Shown: one piece after another, positions 46,458 through 56,595 of the stretch
How the letters are laid out: the number at the start of each line of letters is the position of its first letter
How positions within the stretch are numbered: position 1 is the stretch's first letter
Source: Lactobacillus sp. ESL0684
GTDB lineage: Bacteria > Bacillota > Bacilli > Lactobacillales > Lactobacillaceae
Reading direction: 5' to 3'
Assembly (NCBI RefSeq): GCF_029392675.1
Contig: NZ_CP113941.1
Coordinates: forward strand, 918,001 to 982,000
Length of the DNA stretch: 64,000 nucleotides
Translations under genes and position numbers: made by a program
The notes under the pieces: model-generated
The model's database searches: none
Told to the model about the DNA's origin: nothing
The model's input: only the letters and a program-made list of their open reading frames with translations

Positions 46458-47393
46458 TTATTCAGCTAAAAATTCTTTAAATGCCGTCAAGATATTATTA
46501 ATTCTTGGTACATCCTTCTTACCTTTACGATATATCATTGAAACATCAAAATGCTTAATGCCTTTCAAAGGAACGGGCGTCAAATTAATTTCATCTTTAT
46601 GGGCTTGATAATATGATTCACTTACAAATGTATCGTAATCAGTTTGTTCGGCTGTTGCGACTACTTGCTTAGTTGCTGAGAACACCAATGGTGCAAGCAA
46701 ACTCTGATTAGAATTATTTTTATCACAAAACTTATCTAACATTACCCGTGTTAAATAGAAATCTTCAGGATACGTTACCCATTTTCTATTTTTAAATCGA
46801 GAAATTGGGTATGACTCACCTGCCTCAAGACTATCACGATGAGTTAAAATCGTTAAATCATCTTCATAAAGCTGCAGGTGCTCATACTGATGTTGCAATT
46901 CACCATGACTTTTTTTAGTACTATCAGGGAAGTACATAATTGCTAAATCAATCTGATTATTATCAAGGTTATACCACAAATCTTTACGACTATAATAAAT
47001 CACACTAACCGTAATTTCAGGATTGGTTTGATTAAAGTTAACCAAAAATTGCTGCAAAAGATCAGAATTAATACCATCTAAAACACCAATGGTAATATTT
47101 CCTTTATCAGCTTGCGTAAATTCTTGAATATCACTTACGACTGAATTAATTGTTCCCAATAACTTAATTGCACCTGTCTGTAATTCTTTACCTGCTTCAG
47201 TCAGATAAAGCTTTTTTCCCATCTGACCAAACAAAGGTGTTCCAATTGAGCGTTCCAGCTTTTTAATTTGCTGTGTCAAAGCTGGCTGCGTGATGCCCAG
47301 AATTTGTGCAGCTTGCGTATAATTCATGGTATCAATTAGCTGTAAAAAATAATGTAGCGACTTCGTTGAAAGTATTGTATTTGGTTTAGGCAT
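46458..47393 (-). CDS. LysR-type transcriptional regulator
   Basis: 311 residues. N-terminal winged helix-turn-helix (about 10-70; MNYTQAAQILGITQPALTQQIKKLERSIGTPLF is the family signature) and a periplasmic-binding-type effector domain (about 95-300; ITIGVLDGINSDLLQQFLVNF starts it). ATG at 47393 follows GGAAAG. The 151 bp between it and parC hold no gene and likely its promoter. It is not next to a divergent target, so the regulon cannot be guessed. Confidence 0.85.
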   Translation of the reverse strand: MPKPNTILSTKSLHYFLQLIDTMNYTQAAQILGITQPALTQQIKKLERSIGTPLFGQMGKKLYLTEAGKELQTGAIKLLGTINSVVSDIQEFTQADKGNITIGVLDGINSDLLQQFLVNFNQTNPEITVSVIYYSRKDLWYNLDNNQIDLAIMYFPDSTKKSHGELQHQYEHLQLYEDDLTILTHRDSLEAGESYPISRFKNRKWVTYPEDFYLTRVMLDKFCDKNNSNQSLLAPLVFSATKQVVATAEQTDYDTFVSESYYQAHKDEINLTPVPLKGIKHFDVSMIYRKGKKDVPRINNILTAFKEFLAE

Positions 47394-47544
47394 AAGTCTT
47401 TCCTTCTATTTTAACAATAATATTACTTTATTTATATGTTTATTATTAAACAAAAAATAGCCTATGTCAAAATATAACTCAAATAATCAGTAAACTCCTT
47501 TTACAATAGGATTACATAACACTAACATGAAACTGTACTTTTCA

Positions 47545-49995
47545 CTATTCATTAGTAGGATTGCCTAGAAGCAAACACTTAGGAACCCCATCACTCATAG
47601 TATCAATAACAAACGATCCGTTAGAATATCGATCACTTATTGGATAAGTATTTGTATTTAATTTTATTTGTCGCTTACTACTTGTTGTTATTATTAAGGT
47701 ATGATCTTGCCCATAGGAAGTGAGCGCAGCAATTCTGTGTGGTTTATTTTTAAGCTCACGCAACACCAAAACTCCCCGCTTTGCTCGCGAAACTTTATTA
47801 ATCAGCTTAACTTTAAATTGTTTAAAGGAGCCACGCTGTGTAATTATACCAACTCTTAATAAATCTAGTTCTTCTGGTTTAGCTAACACATATGAAATAA
47901 CATAATCATCATCTTTAAGATTTACTGATTTAACGCCTACTGCTTTAGCACCAGAAGTAGGAATTTCGCATATGTCATAGCGAACAGCGTATGCATCATG
48001 TGTGAAAAGAACGATTTCATCATTCGTATCTGGCCTGATTAAATCAACACGAAGAACCGTACTATCAGTATGCTTCATCTTCATTGCCATCATTGCTCGT
48101 GAGCGATACGTTCTAGTTGGTTGTAAATTAGCTAATTGTAGTTGCTTGATATATCCGTCACTTGTAGCCAGTAAAAAGTTGCAGTTTTGATCAAGTTGTT
48201 TAAATGAAAAGACCCTAATAATCTGTTCATCACTACTTAAACCAATTTCTTGCGATAAATGCTGACCTGTTTCCTTCCATTTTGTTTCAATTAATTCGTG
48301 TACTGGTCTGAAGATAACATTTCCACGATTGGTAAATAGGTATAAGTTCATTAAGGTTGACAAAGTTTTTTCGTAGATAATCTCATCGCCATCTGGTAGC
48401 CCATTATCACTATCATCGCTTGATTGCCAAGAGCGCAGCGATGAACGCTTCAAATAACCATCTCGACTAATTAAAACACGAACTTGCTCGTCTGAAACTA
48501 ACGCTTTTTCATCTATTTGGATTTTAGCATTTTCCGATGAGATTTCTGTTTTACGCGGATTACCAAAAGCACGTTTAACTTCAGTTAATTCTTTAATTAA
48601 CTGCTTTTCTAAAATTTGTGGATCGGCTAGTAGCTGTTGAAACTGGGCTACCTTTTTATCCAAATCAGCCTGTTCGGCAATTAAGGCATCTACATCAGTA
48701 TTAGTTAATCGATATAATTGCAATGAAACAATTGCTTCTGCTTGTTTTGCTGTAAAACCAAATTTAACAGTTAAATTTTTCTTAGCATCAGTTTTATTTT
48801 TAGAAGCACGAATTAGGCTGATCACTTGATCCAAAATATCCATAGCATGAATTAGGCCTTGAATAATTTCTAACCGACTCTGAGCCTTATTTAAGTCAAA
48901 TTTAGTGCGTTTAACCACAACATCTTTTTCATGTTCCAAATATGAACTAAGAATATGTTTTAGCCCTACTTGAACTGGAGTCATATGATCAATTGCAACC
49001 ATATTGAAATTATAAGCAACTTGCAGTTCTGTATTCTTAAATAAGTAATTTAGAATGTTTTGGGCATCAGCATCCTTTTTTAGTTCAACTACAATTGATA
49101 GTCCATGTCTATCAGTTTCATCACGTACTTCAGCAATGCCGTCTATTTCTTTATTAAGACGAATCTCATCCATCTTTTTGACCATCAGAGCCTTATTGAC
49201 ATTAAATGGAATTTCAGTAATTACGATTTCTTGGCGATGACCGCGAATCTCTTGAATACTTGTCTTGGCCCTAACCTGAATTCTTCCACGTCCGGTTTCA
49301 TATGCTTCTCGTAAGCCTTTTTGTCCCATGACAATAGCCCCAGTCGGAAAATCTGGTCCTTTAACATACTGCATAAGATCACTTAAACTGGCATCCGGAT
49401 GCTTTAATAAGTAGATTGTTGCATCAATTACTTCAGATAAATTGTGAGGGGGAATTTCAGTTGCATAGCCAGCAGAAATCCCAGTTGAACCATTAACTAA
49501 CAAATTAGGAAATCTTGCTGGCAATACAGTAGGCTCATACTCGGTATCATCAAAGTTAAGTACCATTTTGACGGTATCTTTATCAATATCTTGCAACAAC
49601 ATATTAGAAATTTTGCTTAGTCGTGACTCCGTATACCGCATTGCAGCAGGTCCATCGCCATCCATTGAGCCGTTATTACCATGCATTTCAACTAATGTCT
49701 CACGCATTTTCCAATCTTGTGACAAGTGAACTAATGCACCGTAGATTGAACTATCTCCATGAGGATGATAGTTACCCATAATATTACCGACAGCTTTAGC
49801 CGCCTTTTTAAATGCCTTATCGTAAGTATTATTATCCTGATACATTGCGTAAAGAATTCTTCTTTGCACTGGTTTTAAGCCATCACGAATATCCGGCAGC
49901 GCTCTTTCTTGAATGATATATTTAGAGTATCGTCCAAAGCGTTCCCCCATTACTTGCTCAAGGGGCATTTCACGAATACGTTCTTGTGTCGCCAT
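47545..49995 (-). CDS. parC: DNA topoisomerase IV subunit A
   Basis: Breakage-reunion subunit that decatenates sister chromosomes. 816 residues. Catalytic Tyr121 in GPAAMRYTESRLS; quinolone-resistance region NYHPHGDSSIYGALVHLSQDWK (75-96), with the usual Ser82 but Gly86 where many Firmicutes have Glu or Asp. C-terminal beta-propeller blades from about residue 490. Its start lies 15 bp after parE. The location beside the predicted terminus fits its decatenation role but may be coincidence. Confidence 0.95.
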   Translation of the reverse strand: MATQERIREMPLEQVMGERFGRYSKYIIQERALPDIRDGLKPVQRRILYAMYQDNNTYDKAFKKAAKAVGNIMGNYHPHGDSSIYGALVHLSQDWKMRETLVEMHGNNGSMDGDGPAAMRYTESRLSKISNMLLQDIDKDTVKMVLNFDDTEYEPTVLPARFPNLLVNGSTGISAGYATEIPPHNLSEVIDATIYLLKHPDASLSDLMQYVKGPDFPTGAIVMGQKGLREAYETGRGRIQVRAKTSIQEIRGHRQEIVITEIPFNVNKALMVKKMDEIRLNKEIDGIAEVRDETDRHGLSIVVELKKDADAQNILNYLFKNTELQVAYNFNMVAIDHMTPVQVGLKHILSSYLEHEKDVVVKRTKFDLNKAQSRLEIIQGLIHAMDILDQVISLIRASKNKTDAKKNLTVKFGFTAKQAEAIVSLQLYRLTNTDVDALIAEQADLDKKVAQFQQLLADPQILEKQLIKELTEVKRAFGNPRKTEISSENAKIQIDEKALVSDEQVRVLISRDGYLKRSSLRSWQSSDDSDNGLPDGDEIIYEKTLSTLMNLYLFTNRGNVIFRPVHELIETKWKETGQHLSQEIGLSSDEQIIRVFSFKQLDQNCNFLLATSDGYIKQLQLANLQPTRTYRSRAMMAMKMKHTDSTVLRVDLIRPDTNDEIVLFTHDAYAVRYDICEIPTSGAKAVGVKSVNLKDDDYVISYVLAKPEELDLLRVGIITQRGSFKQFKVKLINKVSRAKRGVLVLRELKNKPHRIAALTSYGQDHTLIITTSSKRQIKLNTNTYPISDRYSNGSFVIDTMSDGVPKCLLLGNPTNE

Positions 49996-50010
49996 TAATT
50001 AAAAACCTCT

Positions 50011-51966
50011 TTATTCATTTTCTTCCAAAATTGAAGCATTTTCGCCCATCGTGAACTTAACATTTTCTTCAATCCATTTTCTTCTTGCTGTGGCTTTGTC
50101 GCCCATTAAAGTAGTAACGCGTCTCTCGGCCAGTGCAGCATCATCAATTTTCACCCGAATTAACATTCTTGATTCAGGATTCATAGTTGTCTGCCATAAC
50201 TGTTCAGCATTCATTTCACCTAGACCTTTGAAACGTTGCAAGGCATATCCGCGTCCCATTTCACGCTCATCCTTAGCTAGATCTTCATCAGTCCAAGAAT
50301 ACTTAACTTGAGCTTTTTTTCCGTGCCCTTTTTGTAAACGATAAAGTGGTGGTAAGGCAATATAAACTTTGCCCTCTTCAATCATTGGTCGCATATAACG
50401 ATAAAAGAAAGTTAATAACAGAATTTGAATATGCGCTCCATCATCATCGGCATCAGTCATGATAATGACCTTGTCATAATTGGAATCTTCAGCTTTAAAT
50501 TCAGTGCCAACACCTGCACCAATTGTATAAATCATGGTGTTGATTTCTTCGTTTTTAAAAATATCTTGTAATTTCGCCTTTTGAGTATTTAAGACTTTGC
50601 CACGTAACGGTAAAATTGCTTGAAATTTTCGGTCTCGTCCCTGTTTTGCAGATCCACCAGCTGAATCTCCTTCAACTAAGAATAGTTCATTCTTCTTAGG
50701 ATTGCGCGATTGTGCAGGTGTTAACTTCCCAGATAAAACCTCTTTTTTACGACGCTTTTTGCCATTACGACTTTCATTGCGGGCTTTCTTAGCGGCTTCA
50801 CGAGCATCGCGAGCGCGTTGAGCTTTTTTAACTAATTCCTGTGCAAGTTCACCATTTTCCATTAAGTAATAGGACATTTTTTCGTAAACTACTGCATCAA
50901 CAATTGACCTTGCTTGTGGAGTTCCAAGTTTACCTTTAGTTTGACCTTCAAACTCTAGCAGTTCTTCAGGAATCTTTACCGATAAGACTGCACTTAAACC
51001 TTCGCGATAATCAGAACCATCGATATTTTTATCCTTTTTACTAAGCAAACCTTGTTTTTTAGCATAATCATTAAAAGCCTTAGTAAAACCACTGCGGGCG
51101 CCAATCTCATGAGTACCACCATCAGATGTACGCACATTGTTAACAAAAGAAACGAGGCTTTCTGAATAACTATCGCTATATTGACCACTGAATTCAATTT
51201 CTATTTCATCTTGTTTACCCGTAAAATAGAAAATATCACTCAAAGTGTCTTTGCCTTCATTTAAGTAGGCAACAAATGATTTGATTCCATCATCATACTT
51301 AAATTCATCATGATGATTAGGCTCACGTTCATCAGTTAAAACAAAGTGAACCCCCTTTAATAAAAAAGCTGATTCGCGAATACGCTCTTTAATCGTCTCA
51401 TAATTAAATTTGATTGTTGAAAAGATAGTTTCATCAGGCTTAAAAGTAATTGTGGTTCCTGATTTATCTTTAGTTTTACCTAAACTCTTTAGGGTACCGA
51501 TTGGCTGCCCGCCATTTGCAAATTCTTCCTCATAAGCTTTACCAGAGCGAACTACTCGTACTTTTAAATAGCTGGATAAGGCATTAACTACAGACGAGCC
51601 AACTCCATGTAAACCACCTGAGGTTTTATAATTTTGCTCAGTAAATTTACCTCCAGCATGCAGGACTGTTAAAATGACTTCAATTGTTGGTTTACCAGAT
51701 TTATGCATTCCAGTTGGCATTCCGCGACCAAAGTCACGAACAGTCACACTATTATCCTGATGGATTGTTACATCAATTTCTTGCCCAAATCCAGCCATGG
51801 CCTCATCAACTGAATTATCGACAATTTCATAAACCAATTGATTTAAGCCATGAATATCTGTTGATCCGATATACATTCCAGGTCTTTTACGTACAGCTTC
51901 TAAGCCATGTAAAATTTGAATTGACGAATCGTCATAAAAATTTGTTTTTTTATTTGCTTTAACCAA
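50011..51966 (-). CDS. parE: DNA topoisomerase IV subunit B
   Basis: ATPase subunit of topoisomerase IV. 651 residues: GHKL ATPase with EIVDNSVDEAMAGF, DFGRGMPTG and GGLHGVGSSVVNALS (Bergerat fold), transducer domain, and the Toprim region with LVEGDSAGGSAKQGRDR, PLRGKVLN and IIMTDADDDGAHI. The EGDSAGG box distinguishes gyrB/parE-type subunits; pairing with parC and the length select ParE. Divergent from plsY with a 95-bp shared region, as in many Firmicutes. Confidence 0.95.
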   Translation of the reverse strand: MVKANKKTNFYDDSSIQILHGLEAVRKRPGMYIGSTDIHGLNQLVYEIVDNSVDEAMAGFGQEIDVTIHQDNSVTVRDFGRGMPTGMHKSGKPTIEVILTVLHAGGKFTEQNYKTSGGLHGVGSSVVNALSSYLKVRVVRSGKAYEEEFANGGQPIGTLKSLGKTKDKSGTTITFKPDETIFSTIKFNYETIKERIRESAFLLKGVHFVLTDEREPNHHDEFKYDDGIKSFVAYLNEGKDTLSDIFYFTGKQDEIEIEFSGQYSDSYSESLVSFVNNVRTSDGGTHEIGARSGFTKAFNDYAKKQGLLSKKDKNIDGSDYREGLSAVLSVKIPEELLEFEGQTKGKLGTPQARSIVDAVVYEKMSYYLMENGELAQELVKKAQRARDAREAAKKARNESRNGKKRRKKEVLSGKLTPAQSRNPKKNELFLVEGDSAGGSAKQGRDRKFQAILPLRGKVLNTQKAKLQDIFKNEEINTMIYTIGAGVGTEFKAEDSNYDKVIIMTDADDDGAHIQILLLTFFYRYMRPMIEEGKVYIALPPLYRLQKGHGKKAQVKYSWTDEDLAKDEREMGRGYALQRFKGLGEMNAEQLWQTTMNPESRMLIRVKIDDAALAERRVTTLMGDKATARRKWIEENVKFTMGENASILEENE

Positions 51967-52061
51967 ATAAACTCCTCCAGTGGTAAATCATTTATTTTAA
52001 TTACCCCAACTTAATCTTTTTTTGCTAAAATAGCTTTAGACACTTAGAGAGTAGGATATAA

Positions 52062-52694
52062 ATGATAAATTTGAAATTAATACTGGTATTTATTCTAGCA
52101 TACTTAATTGGGTCCTTCCCGACAGGAGTCATAATTGGGAAAATATTTTTTCACGAAGATATTCGTCAATACGGTTCTGGCAACATTGGTACCACAAACT
52201 CTTTTCGCGTTTTTGGACCACTAGCTGGTAGCGTTGTCCTAATTATTGATGTTTTAAAAGGCACACTTGCTACTAGTTTACCAAGAATATTGCACCTAAA
52301 AGCTCCTAAATATCTACTTCTAGTTTGTGGGGGCTTAGCTATTCTAGGACATACCTGCTCAGTCTTTCTTAAGTTTAAAGGAGGTAAAGCAGTGGCAACT
52401 AGTGCTGGAGTTTTCTTAGGGTACAATTTACAATTTTTCGGTGTATGTGCACTAATCTTTTTACCGTTAGTATTTATTACTTCTTACGTTAGTTTATCTA
52501 GCTTAATTGCGGTAATTTTGATCTTCATCGTAACATTTTTCTTCCATGACATTTTTCTTGAAATAGTCGTAGGAATTATTATGATTGTTTTGTTTACTCG
52601 GCATAAAGACAACATTAGTCGTTTACGAAATCATGAAGAAAATATTATTCCATTTGGCCTCTATTATTGGTATCGGAGACGCCACAATAAATAG
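52062..52694 (+). CDS. plsY: Glycerol-3-phosphate acyltransferase PlsY
   Basis: Membrane enzyme that transfers acyl groups from acyl-phosphate to glycerol-3-phosphate, the first step of phospholipid synthesis. 210 residues with five membrane helices. Motif 1 GSGNIGTTNSFRVFG (38-52), motif 2 KFKGGKAVATSAGVFLG (106-122), and motif 3 near the C-terminus ending in DNISRLRNHEE. Divergent from parE; the only plus-strand gene in the right part of the window apart from the XRE gene and the final partial one. Confidence 0.93.
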   Translation: MINLKLILVFILAYLIGSFPTGVIIGKIFFHEDIRQYGSGNIGTTNSFRVFGPLAGSVVLIIDVLKGTLATSLPRILHLKAPKYLLLVCGGLAILGHTCSVFLKFKGGKAVATSAGVFLGYNLQFFGVCALIFLPLVFITSYVSLSSLIAVILIFIVTFFFHDIFLEIVVGIIMIVLFTRHKDNISRLRNHEENIIPFGLYYWYRRRHNK

Positions 52695-52740
52695 TGCTAA
52701 CAAAACATTTGTTCCCAGCTAACAAATATTATACTCTATT

Positions 52741-52754
52741 CGAACGATAGTTCG
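52741..52754. promoter_or_regulatory. LexA (SOS) box consensus match in a convergent intergenic region
   Basis: CGAACGATAGTTCG fits the Gram-positive LexA operator CGAAC-N4-GTTCG exactly. It overlaps a possible minus-strand promoter (TTGCGA 52751-52756, 18 bases, TATAAT 52727-52732) and follows a plus-strand TATACT (52730-52735). There is no gene immediately downstream on either strand. Confidence 0.55.
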
Positions 52755-52773
52755 CAAGACTTTTTGAAAAAAC

Positions 52774-52803
52774 AAAAGAGACACTCAAAGTGTCTCTTTT
52801 TAT
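52774..52803. terminator. Bidirectional terminator between plsY and the epimerase-like gene
   Basis: Stem AAAAGAGACACT with AGTGTCTCTTTT, loop CAA, T-rich tail on both strands. Confidence 0.9.
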
Positions 52804-52809
52804 TTAATC

Positions 52810-53694
52810 TTAATCATGAAATGCCATGCTGAAACCCGCGGTAAAGTTACCGTTAGGTTCAAGGTGATTCATTCCATATTTAGTTGTTAATTCACCATCA
52901 GTATCAGCTCTATCCGCAATTCCCCACCAAGGCTCAATGCAGACAAAATCAGCTGTTTGAGGATATTGAGACCAAACTCCTACAAATGGAGCATCCCTTA
53001 ACCAAACATTAACATGAAAATTACTAGTTTCTGTTCTTAATGTAAACTTGTTGTCGTGGCCTTTTAATTCAAAAATAAGAGCATCATTTTTAAATAGATG
53101 ATCGCTTAAAGTAATCAAACTATCCGTTGGCGCCAGTGACCGCCTAGGCCAATCTAAATATGCTCCAGCAAGCGGTATCTGCACTCTAGAAACAGATGGT
53201 TGGCTGCTAAAATAATAATCCTGTTTGTTTAATGAATCATCGGTTGGTAAATTAAATCCAGGGTGTCCCCCAATCCCAAAAATCATTTCTTCATCAGTAG
53301 AATTATTAGTTACACTAAAATTCTCTTCTAGCAGATTATTGAGTAAATTATAATTAACTCGCAATTCAAACTTAAATGGATAAACTTTAAGAGTTGCAGC
53401 ATTCTCTTTTAATAAAAAAGTGATGCTTTCAGCAGTTTGTTGCTCAACTACAAATTGAGAATCACGAGCAAAGCCATGCTGGTTGAGATGATAAGTCTTA
53501 CCCTGATAAGTATACTGATTATCTTTTAGCTTACCAACAATTGGAAAAAGAATTGGAGCATGTCGACCCCAAACTTCAGGGTTAGCCTGCCAAATATATT
53601 CGTAACCGCTATGCTTACTTTTTACACTTTGTATTTCAGCCCCATGATCAGAAATAGTAACTTGTAAAATACTATTTTGAATAGTGTAATCCAT
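52810..53694 (-). CDS. Aldose 1-epimerase family protein (LacX/YeaD-like)
   Basis: 294 residues, galactose mutarotase fold. Segments YIWQANPEVWGRHAPILFPIVGKLKDNQYTY and LNQHGFARDSQF match the LacX-like group; the catalytic His is likely in NQHGFARD or GIGGHPGFNLP, and the catalytic Glu in CIEPWWGIADR. It likely acts on hexose or hexose-6-phosphate anomers, not necessarily galactose. It occupies the place after hslU where codY lies in Bacillus. Confidence 0.85.
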   Translation of the reverse strand: MDYTIQNSILQVTISDHGAEIQSVKSKHSGYEYIWQANPEVWGRHAPILFPIVGKLKDNQYTYQGKTYHLNQHGFARDSQFVVEQQTAESITFLLKENAATLKVYPFKFELRVNYNLLNNLLEENFSVTNNSTDEEMIFGIGGHPGFNLPTDDSLNKQDYYFSSQPSVSRVQIPLAGAYLDWPRRSLAPTDSLITLSDHLFKNDALIFELKGHDNKFTLRTETSNFHVNVWLRDAPFVGVWSQYPQTADFVCIEPWWGIADRADTDGELTTKYGMNHLEPNGNFTAGFSMAFHD

Positions 53695-53715
53695 GTTTAA
53701 TTCATCGCCTTTACA

Positions 53716-55125
53716 CTAAAGAATAAACTTGGCCAAGTCTTTGTTCATGATAATGTCATTGAGTTTGTCATCAACATAAGACTCGGTAATAGTAATTTCA
53801 CCCATCGTCATATCAGGACCTTCATATAAGACATCTTCAAGTAACTTTTCTAAAATAGTTGCTAAACGTCTAGCACCAATATTATCAGTTCCTTGATTGA
53901 CATCATATGCAATTTGAGCAATCTTATCAATTGCTTCTTGGGTAAAAATCAATTTGATTCCGTCTGCCTTTAATAGAGCAATGTATTGTTGTAAAAGTGA
54001 ATTTGCTGGATCTTTAAGAATTCTTACAAAGTCATCTTTAGTCAACGCATTAAGTTCAACTCTAATTGGGAAACGACCTTGTAATTCTGGAATTAAATCA
54101 CTTGGCTTAGTCTCGGCAAAAGCTCCAGCAGCAATGAAGAGAATATGATCAGTACTAACTGGACCATACTTGGTTTGTACAGTAGAGCCTTCAACAATTG
54201 GCAAAATGTCACGTTGAACACCCTCTCGTGAGACCTCACCAGAGTTCTTCTTATTACCTGAGGTAACTTTATCAATTTCATCAATAAAAATTATCCCATT
54301 GTTAGTTGTACGCTCAATCGCTTTTTGGTAAAGAGTATCATAATCAATTAGCTTACGGGACTCTTCTTGAATTAAGACTTCACGAGCATCGCGTACGCTA
54401 AGAGTTCGCTTTACTTTCTTCTTTGGTGTCAAGCTGCTTAGCATTGATCCCATGTCAATTCCCATTTGGCCCATCATATCACCCATTGGATTAACTTTAG
54501 GTGTTTGTTCGACCTCAATAGTGACTTCGCGCTCTTCTAATAAGCCTTTATCCAACTGTTCAGCTACCGTTAAACGCTCATTACGAATCTCATCAGTTAC
54601 TTCTTCCTGATTATCTGTTTGCTGATGTTCATCTTCTTGATTGCCACCCATTAGTGCAGACATCATATTTTGCATTTCTTGCATTTGATTTTGATGTTTT
54701 TCGTGTTTAATTCCAGGAACTAATAACCGAACTAAAATTTTGTTAGCTTCTTTGGTTGCTTGAGTGCGTACATGGTCGAATTGATCCTTTTCCTCCATTC
54801 TTACTGCTTCATTAACCAAGTCACGTACCATTGATTCAACATCACGGCCGACATAGCCAACCTCAGTGAACTTGGTTGCTTCTACTTTTACAAATGGTGC
54901 ATCCACAATCGCTGCTAAACGGCGGGCAATTTCTGTTTTACCAACACCAGTTGGCCCTGCCATTAGCATATTTTTAGGAGTTATATCCTCTTGCATCTTA
55001 GGCGATAGTTGCATTCGCCGATATCGATTATACAAAGCTACTGCCACTGCCTTTTTAGCTTCATCTTGTCCGATAATATATTCGTTTAACAAACTAACAA
55101 TTTGTTTAGGCGTTTTGTTATCCAT
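53716..55125 (-). CDS. hslU: HslU ATPase of the HslUV protease
   Basis: AAA+ unfoldase that feeds substrates to HslV. 469 residues. Walker A GPTGVGKT (57-64), [16 protein letters not shown] pore segment, the variable I domain (about 110-240) which is rich in Met, Gln and Glu here, Walker [12 protein letters not shown], sensor RFPIRVEL, and the C-terminal tail DLAKFIL that docks into HslV. It follows hslV by 19 bp in the trmFO-xerC-hslV-hslU operon. Confidence 0.95.
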   Translation of the reverse strand: MDNKTPKQIVSLLNEYIIGQDEAKKAVAVALYNRYRRMQLSPKMQEDITPKNMLMAGPTGVGKTEIARRLAAIVDAPFVKVEATKFTEVGYVGRDVESMVRDLVNEAVRMEEKDQFDHVRTQATKEANKILVRLLVPGIKHEKHQNQMQEMQNMMSALMGGNQEDEHQQTDNQEEVTDEIRNERLTVAEQLDKGLLEEREVTIEVEQTPKVNPMGDMMGQMGIDMGSMLSSLTPKKKVKRTLSVRDAREVLIQEESRKLIDYDTLYQKAIERTTNNGIIFIDEIDKVTSGNKKNSGEVSREGVQRDILPIVEGSTVQTKYGPVSTDHILFIAAGAFAETKPSDLIPELQGRFPIRVELNALTKDDFVRILKDPANSLLQQYIALLKADGIKLIFTQEAIDKIAQIAYDVNQGTDNIGARRLATILEKLLEDVLYEGPDMTMGEITITESYVDDKLNDIIMNKDLAKFIL

Positions 55126-55144
55126 AGACTTTTTCTCCTAATAC

Positions 55145-55669
55145 TTATAGTTCATCCGTCTTAATTTGATCATCTGTAAAGATATCAATTCCAGAAGCAA
55201 TTTCAACTGCTTCATGAGCAATTTCACTCGCACTCATTTCACCTGCATGTCTAGTTAAAGCAATCGCAGCTGCTTGAGCAAAATTACCTCCGGAACCAAT
55301 TGCCACTACATTTTCATCAGGTTCAAGCACTTCGCCATTTCCTGAGATCAATAATAAATCTTGCTCATTAAAAGCAATCAGCATAGCATCTAATTTTTGT
55401 AAAGTCGCATCTTTACGCCAAGCCTGTGCCATTTCAACGGCAGCTCTACGCAGATCTCCACTAAATGCTTCTAACTTATCTTCTAACATGTCTTGCAAGC
55501 TAACTGCATCAGCAACTCCGCCAGCAAACCCGATTACTACTCGGTCATGATAAATCCTTCTAATTTTTTTAGCAGTCGCCTTAGCAATTACTTTTTCGCC
55601 TAAGGTAACCTGTCCATCACCTGCTATTGCAGTATGGCCATTAAATTTTACTGAACAAATAGTTGTCAT
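55145..55669 (-). CDS. hslV: HslV peptidase subunit
   Basis: Threonine-type proteolytic subunit. 174 residues starting [11 protein letters not shown], giving an N-terminal Thr after Met removal, the catalytic nucleophile. Family segments GDGQVTLG, GFAGGVADA and IGSGGNFAQAAAIAL are intact. This differs from B. subtilis CodW, which uses an N-terminal Ser. Its start overlaps the xerC stop by one base. Confidence 0.95.
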   Translation of the reverse strand: MTTICSVKFNGHTAIAGDGQVTLGEKVIAKATAKKIRRIYHDRVVIGFAGGVADAVSLQDMLEDKLEAFSGDLRRAAVEMAQAWRKDATLQKLDAMLIAFNEQDLLLISGNGEVLEPDENVVAIGSGGNFAQAAAIALTRHAGEMSASEIAHEAVEIASGIDIFTDDQIKTDEL

Positions 55670-56595
55670 TACTTTGCCTCATCTTTCTTATTATTACGAG
55701 TAAAAAATCGCTCATAATTAGTTTGTAAATTTTGAGTAGTTACATGGGTATAGATCTGGGTAGTTGAAAGATTACTATGCCCTAGCAATTCCTGTACACT
55801 ACGCAAATCAGCCCCATTATTTAGCATTGCGGTTGCAAACGAGTGCCGCAATTCATGGGGATGAACTTTTCCACTAACCCCTGCTTTATTAAACACTTTT
55901 TGCATAATATATTCAATTCCACGTGTCGTTAATTGCTTACCTCGATTATTTAAAAAAACGTAGTCACAGTCTTGAAACTGATGTAATAACTTAGAACGCG
56001 CATAGTGTAAATAATTGGTCAATGCTTGCTTAGTTGCTTCATCAAAAGCGGTATAACGATCTTTATTTCCTTTACCATGAACCAAAACTAAATTTAATTC
56101 CAAATCAATTTGAGCTAATTTTAATTCACTAACCTCACTTACCCGCATGCCAGTTGTATAAAACAATTCAAACATCGCTAGGTTACGCATAGTAAGAGGA
56201 TCACTACCACTTAGTGTAGCGAATACTTGTTTAAGTTCAGGAGCATAGAAAAATTGTGGTAATTTTTTCTGCTTAGTATGAATGGTTAGTCCTTGAGTAG
56301 GATTAACCTTAATCAGTTTGCGCCTAGTTAAAAATCGATAAAACGACTTTAGACTTGATAACTTGCGTGCCTGAGTAGTTTGCGTTACCTGTTGCTCTGC
56401 GAGATTTTGTAAAAAAAGCTCAACATCCCGTTCAGTAATGGACTCCCAGGTTGTAAAACCGCCATTAGTCTGCAAAAATGACTTTGCCTCAAGCAAATCA
56501 GCTTGGTAAGACTCAATAGTCCTGGGGCTGTAATGCCGCTCATTTTGCAAGTAACTAACAAAACTGGATAATCCTTTATCTAGAGCATTATTCAT
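55669..56595 (-). CDS. xerC: XerC tyrosine recombinase
   Basis: Partner of XerD in dimer resolution at dif. 308 residues: SAM-like N-terminal core-binding domain (about 5-90) and catalytic domain with all six residues: Arg in [11 protein letters not shown], Lys in [20 protein letters not shown] (His, Arg), His in [16 protein letters not shown] and the Tyr nucleophile. Operon position between trmFO and hslV is that of codV/xerC in Bacillus, which separates it from XerD. A canonical dif lies 11 kb to the left. Overlaps trmFO by 8 bp. Confidence 0.93.
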   Translation of the reverse strand: MNNALDKGLSSFVSYLQNERHYSPRTIESYQADLLEAKSFLQTNGGFTTWESITERDVELFLQNLAEQQVTQTTQARKLSSLKSFYRFLTRRKLIKVNPTQGLTIHTKQKKLPQFFYAPELKQVFATLSGSDPLTMRNLAMFELFYTTGMRVSEVSELKLAQIDLELNLVLVHGKGNKDRYTAFDEATKQALTNYLHYARSKLLHQFQDCDYVFLNNRGKQLTTRGIEYIMQKVFNKAGVSGKVHPHELRHSFATAMLNNGADLRSVQELLGHSNLSTTQIYTHVTTQNLQTNYERFFTRNNKKDEAK

